Source: Mesostigma viride
Taxonomy: Eukaryota > Streptophyta > Mesostigmatophyceae > Mesostigmatales > Mesostigmataceae
DNA: 64,000 nt
NCBI GenBank assembly: GCA_009746045.1
Contig: RPFO01001034.1
Coordinates: 58,501 to 122,500, forward strand
Direction of reading: 5' to 3'
Under the pieces are notes generated by a model. It worked only from the letters and a program-made list of their open reading frames with translations. It was not told where the DNA came from and ran no database searches. The number at the start of each line of letters is the position of its first letter. The first letter of the stretch is position 1. Positions 56,281 through 64,000 of this stretch are shown here, one piece after another. A program made the position numbers and the translations under genes.

Positions 56281-57290
56281 AGTTAGGTTAATATTGTGCG
56301 GAAACCTTTTTGCCACTTGGGCTACTCAGGTTCCGCACAATATTACCGGCGATAACCACTCGCCGGACACTCAAGTTCACGACGTCGTGAACTTGAGTGT
56401 CCGGCGAGTGGTTATCGCCGGTAATATTGTGCGGAACCTGAGTAGCCCAAGTGGCAAAAAGGTTTCCGCACAATATTAACCTAACTAAAACCTAGCCTCT
56501 TGGGGCGAGGACGAATCACTAGGCTCGGAACACCCGTATGCATGAATATGATCGAATATAGGCATCTCGTTGGTGCAAATATCGATATGAATATGATCGA
56601 ATATGAGCATCTCCTTGGTGCGCATATGATTAGAGCCGGGTGCCAAATCGGAACGAATTATTCCCCCAAATAATCCGCTTCCGAGTGGATTCGAACCTGC
56701 GCCCCGCAAGGATCCAGGTCTTAGTTAGGTTAATATTGTGCGGAAACCTTTTTGCCACTTGGGCTACTCAGGTTCCGCACAATATTACCGGCGATAACCA
56801 CTCGCCGGACACTCAAGTTCACGACGTCGTGACAATATTAACCTAACTAAGACCTGGATCCTTGCGGGGCGCAGGTTCGAATCCACTCGGAAGCGGATTA
56901 TTTGGGGGAATAATTCGTTCCGATTTGGCACCCGGCTCTAATCATATGCGCACCAAGGAGATGCTCATATTCGATCATATTCATATCGATATTTGCACCA
57001 ACGAGATGCCTATATTCGATCATATTCATGCATACGGGTGTTCCGAGCCTAGTGATTCGTCCTCGCCCCAAGAGGCTAGGTTTTAGTTAGGTTAATATTG
57101 TGCGGAAACCTTTTTGCCACTTGGGCTACTCAGGTTCCGCACAATATTACCGGCGATAACCACTCGCCGGACACTCAAGTTCACGACGTCGTGAACTTGA
57201 GTGTCCGGCGAGTGGTTATCGCCGGTAATATTGTGCGGAACCTGAGTAGCCCAAGTGGCAAAAAGGTTTCCGCACAATATTAACCTAACT
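56281..57290. mobile_element. 1,010-bp palindromic (foldback) element with nested palindromes
   Basis: Layout: P (56281-56486, a perfect 206-bp palindrome centred at 56383/56384), spacer S (56487-56722), central partial P (56723-56848, 126 bp), S inverted (56849-57084), P (57085-57290). The whole is symmetric about 56785/56786. Ends AGTTAGGTTAATATTG and its complement; 5-bp target duplication GACGA at 56276-56280 and 57291-57295. Within each P arm a further inverted pair (ATATTGTGCGG and CCGCACAATAT) is present. No coding capacity beyond mirror-image ORFs. The superfamily is unclear. Confidence 0.85.
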
Positions 57291-57590
57291 GACGAGGCGA
57301 TAGTGATATTCACAGCCGAATTCGGGGCTCAAACGTGAAAGTTATGAGCTCCGCCGTCAGCCATGGCTACCTCATGGCTCGCGGCTCGTGGCTCGTTCAG
57401 CTCAAATCAGAGCCAGACAGATCCCCTAGGGTAGAGAGCTTAGACTAGTTGTTGTAGATAGATGTTGTAGATAGATGGTGTAGATAGCTATTAGACCGGT
57501 AGGACTGTTTGCACCCATCCATCCATCCATCCATCGGGGTTAATGCTCCGTGACTCCCCAACGGGAGCACTAGTCTAATTAATTAATTAA

Positions 57591-57790
57591 TCCCATGTTC
57601 CCCTCCCACTGAGGACTTATCAAGGAGACAACCAGCGCAGGCCAGAAATCGGGAGAATCCGGACCATGGTAGCTCGAGCCTGCCGTTATCTTAATTGTCC
57701 GCGTGTTCGAGTCTACTTATGCTCACGCATGACGCAGTCACGTGTCTTTTAATTAATTAGTTCATTAATGCCTCTATCGAGTGAGTAGAG
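57591..57790 (+). mobile_element. LINE family B 3' end split by a 94-bp tRNA-like insertion
   Basis: Family B 3' sequence (TGTTCCCCTCCCACTGAGGA) stops at 57620 and resumes at 57721 with the B hairpin and TTAATTAATTAG. The insert 57621-57714 is flanked by ACTTAT (57615-57620, 57715-57720) and contains TAGCTCGAG and GTTCGAGTC, spaced like tRNA A and B boxes. Its first 36 bp recur at 58465-58500. Possibly a tRNA-derived SINE. Confidence 0.55.
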
Positions 57791-58707
57791 ATAAGTGAGA
57801 TCGACATGCTACTATGTATTATCGAAGGCGAGATATACTTGGCGTAAATGTACAGTATTGTACGTCAACATGTCAAGAATGACGGAAAGTATACTGAAGT
57901 CGCGGAGACGTTTCTAGGTCGATCGTGCATTTGACGGTTATATATAAGGCAGAGAAGCGGTTGATTGGTAGTACTGTACGACGGTGTTGGACGGAATTTC
58001 CGGTCAGCGATGCGGACTTTGTATCTCAAGTTGTCCATGGAAAAGAGCCGTTGCGTCGCGCTGTGCTGCGGCGAACTTATTCTCCGCCGCCGGACTGCAC
58101 CGTTGATGAGCGTCGATGCTCGTTGATGAACCCAACGCAAGCCTTTGATGAAAAGAAGTAGCTAGAAAACGGCGCAGCGGCAAAAAAGGCCAGTTTGTTA
58201 AGTTACAGAACTTGTTGCCCGGCGACACTGCGTCAACTAGCCCGCAGGTAGTCCGTACTATAGGTAGTCCATGAGATAGGGCTCGCAGCTCCGCGGCCCT
58301 TGCAGCATGAATAAAGTGACAATTTTGACAATTTGAGAACTGGGGACAACCTAAGACAATTACTAACAACATGGGCAAATTTTCTATGCAAATCATATGA
58401 GTAGATGTCTCCCTTAATTAGTTATTACAAAACCTAAATCCTCCTATTACTGCTAAAACAGTATCAAGGAGACAACCAGCGCAGGCCAGAAATCGGGAGA
58501 AAATGCTAAAACAGTATAGTTATAAATGTATAGTAGTTATGTATAGTTATGTAGTAGTTATGTATATTCTGATCAGACACTCCGCAAAGGTGAAAACCTT
58601 TGCGTTCAGTGCCGGGCCGCGGAAAACGCGGAAAACGCGATCTGCAAATGAATCCGACAGGAATCGAACTGGGGACCTCTCGCACCAATTTTGCTGTTAT
58701 GTATAGT
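57791..58707. other. Spacer without recognised gene; short SINE-like insertion
   Basis: No gene recognised. A 39-bp insert at 58465-58503 (CAAGGAGACAACCAGCGCAG and following) is flanked by the 14-bp direct repeat TGCTAAAACAGTAT (58451-58464, 58504-58517). At about 58645-58685, in minus sense, lies a degenerate tRNA 3'-half-like stretch (AGTTCGATTCC). Confidence 0.5.
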
Positions 58708-58967
58708 ATTAATTAATTAATTAATTAGACTCGTGCTCCCGTTGGGGAGTCACGGAGCATTAACCCCGATGGATGGATGGATGGGTGCAAACAGTCCTAC
58801 CGGTCTAGTCTATCTACATCGGCTACATACTACGTCTATCTAACAACATTCTAACTACAACATCTATTATCTAGGCAGCCGCACGCTGCTCTAGGGGCTA
58901 TCTGGCGTGCCTCCCACGAGATTGCACACGTGGGCGCTTCCCCACTGGGGGGGGCTCGTTGTCCTCT
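58708..58967 (-). mobile_element. LINE family A 3' end, truncated copy
   Basis: In minus sense it starts at GAGGACAACGAGCC, near the ORF2 stop, and runs through the 3' UTR (CCATCCATC repeats), the hairpin at 58733-58753 and a TTAA array. It directly follows the tail of the full copy upstream. Confidence 0.8.
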
Positions 58968-59149
58968 ATTAATTAATTAATTAGACTCGTGCTCCCGTTG
59001 GGGAGTCACGGAGCATTAACCCCGATGGATGGATGGATGGGTGCAACATTCCTACCGGTCTAATCTATCTACAGTGGCTACATACTACATCTATCTAACA
59101 GCATTCTAACTACAACATCTATCTAGGCAGCCGCCCGCTGCCCGAGGGG

Positions 59150-62100
59150 GAGCTATCTGGCGTGCCTCCCGCGGGATTGCACACGCGGGCGCTTCCCCAC
59201 TGGGGGGGGCTCATTGTCCTCTATGACCTGGGCCCACTTGGCCTTGTCCATCATCTTCTTCCAAATCACGGAGAGGCCGAGGCCCCCCATGTCCTCTACT
59301 AGCTGTTCCTTGAAGGTGCGGGCCTTGCGGCGTCTAACATCACTAGGCCCAGCCCACGTCAGGAGGTGCCGGCCAGGCTGGGCTGGTCGCAGTCCTGCGG
59401 GGGGGCCACGTGAGGTGTCTACCTGGTTGGTGCGAGCTAGGTGCCCTACGAGCTGCAGGCGGCGTTGCTTAATGGTGCTGGTGATATAGGGCATGCCCTG
59501 GTACAGGTCCTCATTGCGGACATGAGCAGCATATCCTACTCTGAAAATGGAACGCAGCATGCTGGTGACCGCGCCGTCCAGCTTGCGGGCCAGGTCGGCG
59601 GTGAGGGTCCACGTCTCGGCGCCATACGTGAGAACAGGAAGGACGAGGACCTTGAACAGGTCCTGTTTCTCGATCTTGCCCAGGGGCTTGCGCCACAGGG
59701 CCCGGTACTGACGTAAAGCGTGCCAGGCGAGGGAGATGCGATGGTCCACATCAGCCTCGCAGCTGGGGAGCAGGCTGCCCAGCAGCTTAACGCGGTCCCG
59801 ATACGGACTCGAGAGCCGTCTAGGAGATAGAGGGGCGGCGCTGGGTTGGTGAGCCCAACCGCCAGGGCCTCTGTCTTCTTGCTGACCTCAAGCCCCACTG
59901 CACGGGCCTCGAGAGCCAGGCAGTCAAGCCATGTCTGCACGTGCTCAGTGTCCTCGAAGAGGGTGGTGTCGTCTGCGTAAATGATGTCTGCTAGCCGAAT
60001 CTCCGTGTCCGCACCGCCATGCCAGAATTTGTTAGCAACCTGCACTCCTGGTTCCCTGCCCACGATGCGGGCAAATCGCTTGCGCGCCTGAATCATTACG
60101 TATTCGACAACAATAATGAACAGGTAGGGCGACAGCACGCAGCCCTGCCACACACCCTTCTGTAAAGGGCATGGGGGCGTGGTCCCGTAAGAAGTGCGCA
60201 CCGAAGTGGTGGACCCTTCATACAGGTTGCGGATGACAGCAATCAGGGGGCGGGGGATCCGGAACAACTCGAGGATGTCCCAAAGCGCAGGCCAGAAAAC
60301 CGAATCGAAGGCTTTGATGAAGTCCACCAGCACAAGGTGCAAAGGGGACTCACCAGGCTGAAGGCGTTGCAGTTCCTCCACCAGGCGGCGAGTAGCGAAG
60401 AGCGCCTGTACTGTGTTGCGACCTGAACGGAAGCCGTGCTGAGTCTCGCTGAGGTGACCGTCCAGGGCCGTGCGCAGGCGGTTCAGGATGAGCCGCATAA
60501 GAAGCTTGAGGGGGGCACTTTGAATGCACACCCCTCTGTAGTTGCCGGGGTCGGCAGGCGACCCCTTGTTCTTGTACAGCATCGTGCGAAAACTGTGTTG
60601 CCAGGCCGCTGGAGGTGGTTGCGACGACAGCAGAAGGCGGTTGCAGATGTCCCGGAAGAGCAGCATAACACCTGTGTCCTCGAATTCGGCTGCAAGTTTT
60701 ACAACTGCGGCCGGAATCTCGTCAGAGCCGGTGGCTGCGTCATAACGCAGGCGCTGGACCGCCTCCGTGACCTCGCGAGAGGTGAAAGGAGGCATGTCAG
60801 ACGGGTCGCCAAGTGGGCCGACCAGCGGGGGGACTAGGTAGTCCGCCGCTGACCTAGGCGGGGCAGGGGGCCCAGCGGGGCCGGCCAGGGCGGCCGGGCG
60901 GGCGGCGGCGGCTGGGAGCAGGGGTGGGGGCGGCGCAGCTGTCCCCACGACCTCGGCCGTGGCCGTGGCCCAGGTACGAAGCCGCTTGGCTGGGGCGCCG
61001 GGGACGTCGTGGCGGTGGGGCCGGCCGAGGCCGTCCGGGTGCCCGAGGCGCTTGTACCAGAACCAGGCCCCCTTGCCGTCGTGCTTCTGCTGGCAGCTGC
61101 GCAGGTCCTTGACCATCTGCTGAGCATCTGCCTTCTCAGCCTGCTCGTAGGCGGCCCTCAGAGCTGCTTGCAGCCCAGGTTTGGCGATCGGATCTCTGTT
61201 GCGGCGGAGCATCTGCCTGGCGGCGACCACTGTCGGTGCGTGACGGTGGACAGCAAGCTGCCGACGCGGAGGCAAGGTGGGGAGGGTGCGGGCAGCCAGG
61301 CGATACTTGGCGGCGACACCACGGAGGATCACTGAAATATCCCCGGCGGCGGAATGGCGTGTAACTGCTGTCGGCTGCCCCCGGCGTCGAATACGGCCAG
61401 GAAATCATCCCTGTGCGACATAGCGGCCTGCTCTGCTGCTGACATCTTGTCGGCATCCTTCAGCACAATCCGGAGCACTTTCAGATCTGGCTGAGGTGCC
61501 AGCTGTCGCGACGGTTTCACCCCAGGAAACCGCAATCTGATGCGAGCGAGCACGAGACGATGATCAGATTCCACCGTGCTGACAGAATCTTGCAGGACGC
61601 GAGCATCGACAACTGAGGGGCGCTGAGCCCGACGTACGCAGACATAATCAAGGCACACCACCCGATCCGACGGCCCAAAAAAGGTGGCCAGCTGCTCAGC
61701 GGGGCGTGCGAAAGAAGCATTGCATGCAACCAGCGCAGATTCTGCCAGCAGATTCGCAAATAAAGGCGTGTTACCGTTGGCTGTCGTGTTGGTTGGGGAA
61801 TACTGAGCGCCCCCAGTGCCAACTGGCAGCGTGGCGTTGGCGTCGAGCAGCATAACCAGGAAGTGCCGAGCTGGGATGTTGGCCTCCTCCTCCTTGAGGC
61901 GTCGAAGAAGGCCTCACGTTCCGCCTGAGCTCGACCCGCATGTGGTGCATATCCCACGATAACGGTTAGCGTGTGGTGTGAATGGCCCTCAGTGGCCGAA
62001 AAAGTGGCCACTAGCACACGCGGGGACCGCAGCACGATGGACTGGAGCTGCTCTGATGCTGCCGGCGAGCACAAGAGGCCCACACCACCTTGGCCCGGCG

Positions 62101-62349
62101 CGTCGCCGCCACCATAGTGGAACCGCCAGCCTGCACGCAGGTCGTCGACCAGCAGACCGTTGACCGCGTGCTGAGGGTCAACGGTGCGTCGGTGCTCCTG
62201 GACTCCAAGAACAGCGATCTTGTTGTCGGCGCACAGGGCGATCAGCTCGTCGACGCGTTGGCGTGCTGGGGTGCCGCCGCTCGTAGAAGGATCTGCAGGG
62301 AGGGTGCGCACGTTAAAACTTGCAATGCCAAGAATGGGCCGTTGCCCTA
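59150..62349 (-). pseudogene. LINE A ORF2: APE-type endonuclease and reverse transcriptase, frameshifted
   Basis: Endonuclease: FNVRTLPADP (62317), RVDELIALCADNKIAVLGVQEHRR (catalytic E), YGGGDAPGQGGVGLLCSP, then after a shift near 61900 MLLDANATLPVG (catalytic DxN) and VESDHRLVLARIRLR (catalytic DH). After a shift near 61335 the reverse transcriptase: RLRYDAATGSDEIPAAVVKL, WQHSFRTMLYKNKG, HGFRSGRNTVQALFATRRL, LVDFIKAFDSVFW, GVWQGCVLSPYLFIIVVEY, IYADDTTLFED. A third shift near 59800 leads into the C-terminal domain (RRLQLVGHLARTNQVDTS, FKEQLVEDMGGLGLSVIW) ending about 59153. The clade is not assigned. Confidence 0.85.
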
Positions 62350-62357
62350 TTAGCGGG

Positions 62358-62436
62358 GGGGTGGGGGTGGGGGTGGGGGTGGAGAAGGGTAGTGCTGGAG
62401 GTGGGGGTGGGGGGGGGGGGGGGGGGGGGGAGGGTG
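62358..62436. repeat. G-run low-complexity tract
   Basis: GGGGGTGGGGGTGG-type repeats and a run of about 20 G between ORFb and ORF2 of LINE A. In minus sense it is C-rich. It obscures the true start of ORF2, since no in-frame ATG is visible between the tract and FNVRTL. Confidence 0.7.
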
Positions 62437-62723
62437 GCGATTGGGGTTAATGCTTGTCAACGCATGGAGGCTTTCTTTCAGGACGGATATGCGTCGTCTC
62501 CGTCCTGGCTGGGGTCGCCGGCGTGTCGACTGGGCCTCATCCCGCTCAAGGCGGGCTAGGAGGCGTGTAAGGCTGGTAAATTGGCGGGAAGGTTGACCGT
62601 GGCGTGCCTGGCGACCTTGCATCCTGATCATGCTCGCACGGTGCGACATGAGGATGGAAAGGGGCTTGTTTATAAAGGCTGTGCCCAAAGCCTATTGTAC
62701 CGCGAGGCCGCGAGGGTGTGCCC

Positions 62724-63371
62724 TTACCGGGCGCCATCCATACCCGGGACGTGCGTAGACGATGATGACGCAGCTGGGGCGGGCCTGGTACGGCCCGACT
62801 TGTGCCGCTTGTTAGGAGCCTGCGCCTCCGTGCGCTGGCCGTTGATGAACAGCACGGGGGTGTCGTGGACGAGGCGGACGTAGACCTTCTGGCCCTCATT
62901 CCTGGCCTTGATCGCCACGTCGCTGCCCAGCAGACCGTTCTTGATGACTAGCTGGGCCGGTGAGAGGAGGTCGTCGAGGCTCGGCGCGTTTCTCCCGCCT
63001 AGGAGCTTGCGGGCCTGGAGTACCTTCACCTTGCTGGCCACATTCGCGAAGGTCACCCGGATGGGGCCAGGCTGGCCCGCCATCCAAGCTGCCGACTCAA
63101 TGCGGATGCGCTCGTTGCCCAGCTGCAGCCTGCCCACGATGAGGTTCTGGTACAGGCGTTGCGCTAGCATCAGGTCCGTTTCTGGCTGTGGCGCGACCTG
63201 GAAATATCGAACCACTATACTGCGTGACCGCTGGTCCTCCTCCACAGCAGTCTTGTGGGCTGCAGCCCCCCTGCGTGCGGCATCCTCCATCAGGTTGGCA
63301 ATGTCGGTCTGTTTCACCATGTTAGCGTAGCTGGTGGGTGCAGGGGCGGCTTGCTGGGGCGGGGTAGTCAT
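62724..63371 (-). CDS. LINE A ORFb, RRM-type ORF1 protein
   Basis: An intact 215-residue frame from ATG 63371 to a stop at 62724. Features: SYANMVKQTDIANLMEDAAR, then RSRSIVVRYFQVAP and an RRM-like part (ERIRIESAAWMAG, PIRVTFANVASKVKVLQARK), then a C-terminal part (SLDDLLSPAQLVIKNGL, VYVRLVHDTPVLFINGQR) and a basic tail (NKRHKSGRTRP). The plan follows L1-type ORF1p: N-terminal region, RRM, C-terminal RNA-binding domain. Its ATG overlaps the ORFa stop (ATGA). It would coat LINE RNA. The intact frame contrasts with the broken ORF2. Confidence 0.75.
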   Translation of the reverse strand: MTTPPQQAAPAPTSYANMVKQTDIANLMEDAARRGAAAHKTAVEEDQRSRSIVVRYFQVAPQPETDLMLAQRLYQNLIVGRLQLGNERIRIESAAWMAGQPGPIRVTFANVASKVKVLQARKLLGGRNAPSLDDLLSPAQLVIKNGLLGSDVAIKARNEGQKVYVRLVHDTPVLFINGQRTEAQAPNKRHKSGRTRPAPAASSSSTHVPGMDGAR

Positions 63372-63910
63372 GGCGGCCTTGACCTCGGCAATGCTGATTG
63401 GAGCTCAGCAGTGTCTTGGCGGATAGCAGTGGATAGGGCGCCGAGTTGAGCGGCCATGTCGTCGACTTTCTGGTTGAGCTGGCGCAGGGTTGCGTCCGGG
63501 GAAGCAATGGGGGTATTGGCGGTGCCATCGGCATCCTCGAAAGCGGCAAAAAGTGCCCGGAGGCAAGGGGCCTTCGCGTAGCTCAGAAAAACAGAAAGAC
63601 GAAGCTGTGGCAGCTCCAGATGGTGAACGTCGTCCACCGAAGTCTCGCTAGACGTGCTGGGAAAATGTAGCTCATGGCCTTTGGCGTGCAGGAGGAGCAG
63701 GATAGCCTGCGCCTGCTCGGCGGTAAGCGAAAAGAACCGGTGCTCGGCGACAGTCCCGCCAGGCAGGAAGTCCGCTGGGTCAAACGTAGCGTCGGCGATG
63801 GCGTCGTCGTCGTCGTCGTCAAGGGGGTCGGTCTCACGGGAAACCTCGCTGGAAACAGGAGCCGCTGGCGGAGGGATCTGGCTGTCCATCTCGTCGACGG
63901 GGCCGGGCAA
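63368..63910 (-). CDS. LINE A ORFa, unknown acidic/heptad protein
   Basis: Open frame ending TGA at 63370-63368; likely starts at one of the ATGs near 63910-63880 (MDSQIPPPAAPVSS). It has an acidic run (DPLDDDDDDAIADATFDPAD), a middle part (TVAEHRFFSLTAEQAQAILL) and a late amphipathic stretch (LRQLNQKVDDMAAQLGALST). No family recognised. Position and overlap with ORFb match ORFa of the ORF1-only element, although sequence similarity is weak. The frame may extend upstream in another phase (63975-63583), so a frameshift near the start is possible. Confidence 0.55.
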   Translation of the reverse strand: MPGPVDEMDSQIPPPAAPVSSEVSRETDPLDDDDDDAIADATFDPADFLPGGTVAEHRFFSLTAEQAQAILLLLHAKGHELHFPSTSSETSVDDVHHLELPQLRLSVFLSYAKAPCLRALFAAFEDADGTANTPIASPDATLRQLNQKVDDMAAQLGALSTAIRQDTAELQSALPRSRPP

Positions 63911-64000
63911 TGCCGCTTAGACGAAACGTTAATGGCGGCATCAGCAGACGATGGCTGGGTCGCAATGGTGTCCACAGCGTCGACTAGTTGCGTGATGGTA

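Larger units (their letters stand above)
54358..57411 (-). mobile_element. Full-length ORF1-only (HAL1-like) non-autonomous LINE derivative
   Basis: Bounded by an 11-bp target duplication GCCAGACAGAT (54347-54357 and 57412-57422), with the host family A sequence continuing on either side. In minus sense: 5' UTR (57411 on), upstream ORFa (from 56224), ORFb with the RRM-type ORF1 (55434-54848), a 3' UTR, the hairpin ACTCCCAACGGAGT (54379-54392) and an ATTAATTA tail. No endonuclease or reverse transcriptase is present and none fits. Length without the nested palindromic element is about 2.04 kb. The arrangement matches the copy at 28726-29820, so it is a family, not a single deletion. Movement would need enzymes from a LINE such as family C, whose 3' end it shares. 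Confidence 0.8.
58968..64000 (-). mobile_element. LINE family A, nearly full-length copy
   Basis: Minus strand, in order: ORFa (63910-63368), ORFb (63371-62724), a G-rich spacer, ORF2 with endonuclease and reverse transcriptase (about 62349-59150), 3' UTR with CATCCATCC repeats, hairpin (58989-59009) and TTAA tail (58968-58984). It extends to or beyond the window edge at 64000, so the 5' end is not defined. At least three single-base-type frameshifts in ORF2 make this copy inactive, but decay is slight, so the family was active recently. Confidence 0.85.

Noticed and set aside
56840-56900. Exact pol III B-box-like GGTTCGAATCC near 56870 and its mirror near 56695
   Set aside because: The flanking bases do not pair into a five-base-pair T stem and no A box is placed correctly, so it is not called a tRNA.
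56288-57313. Pairs of identical short proteins on both strands at 56288-56479 and 57092-57313
   Set aside because: Mirror products of the perfect palindromes, not genes.
58640-58690. tRNA-like 3' half on the minus strand
   Set aside because: The T stem lacks a base and no acceptor or D arm is visible; at most a decayed SINE head.

Overview
This is a nuclear DNA window from a eukaryote, most probably a GC-rich unicellular alga or similar protist; the lineage cannot be fixed from the sequence. The evidence is spliceosomal introns with GTRAGT donors and pyrimidine-tract/CAG acceptors, very large minisatellite and microsatellite tracts inside introns, endonuclease-type LINEs, and no bacterial-type operons. 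Coding exons are GC-rich; introns and spacers are rich in simple repeats.

Four host genes can be supported. (1) 1-7237, minus, open at the window edge: a secreted protein with a signal peptide and three filamin-type repeats, six visible exons, all introns phase 0. (2) 8582-17558, plus: a coiled-coil protein of about 624-639 aa, assembled from 11-12 exons by matching phases. Its third intron holds about 1 kb of microsatellite. (3) 31515-45821, minus: a 20-exon gene for a Hook-family-like protein of about 2,217 aa, with an N-terminal Hook/CH-like domain, a very long coiled coil and a Hook-like C-terminal segment. Genes 2 and 3 end in the same type of segment, with an intron at the same place and phase, so they look like relatives. 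(4) 47136-49064, plus: an intronless F-box/leucine-rich-repeat protein. Genes 1/2 and 3/4 are divergent pairs separated by about 1.3 kb.

The remainder (17.6-31.5 kb and 49.3-64 kb) is retroelement territory with nested insertions that can be ordered in time. Three LINE families are visible: A (a nearly complete minus-strand copy at 59-64 kb plus truncated copies), B (52.0-53.7 kb and 17.9-19.5 kb) and C (a decayed copy spread over about 20-30 kb). Family C is broken up by a hAT-like element (8-bp target duplication), a TTAA-flanked element and a retroelement fragment. A second TTAA element lies at 49.3-51.1 kb.

The most unusual finds are: a full-length retroelement at 54358-57411 (11-bp target duplication) that carries the two upstream LINE ORFs and a LINE 3' end but no endonuclease or reverse transcriptase, analogous to mammalian HAL1; a 1,010-bp palindrome-of-palindromes nested inside it with a 5-bp target duplication; a stop/start ATGA overlap between the two upstream ORFs in two different LINE families; shared 3' hairpins followed by (TTAA)n-type tails, with copies repeatedly abutting the tails of earlier copies; and a recent tandem duplication of about 1.1 kb inside the Hook-like gene. 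All alignments were made by eye.
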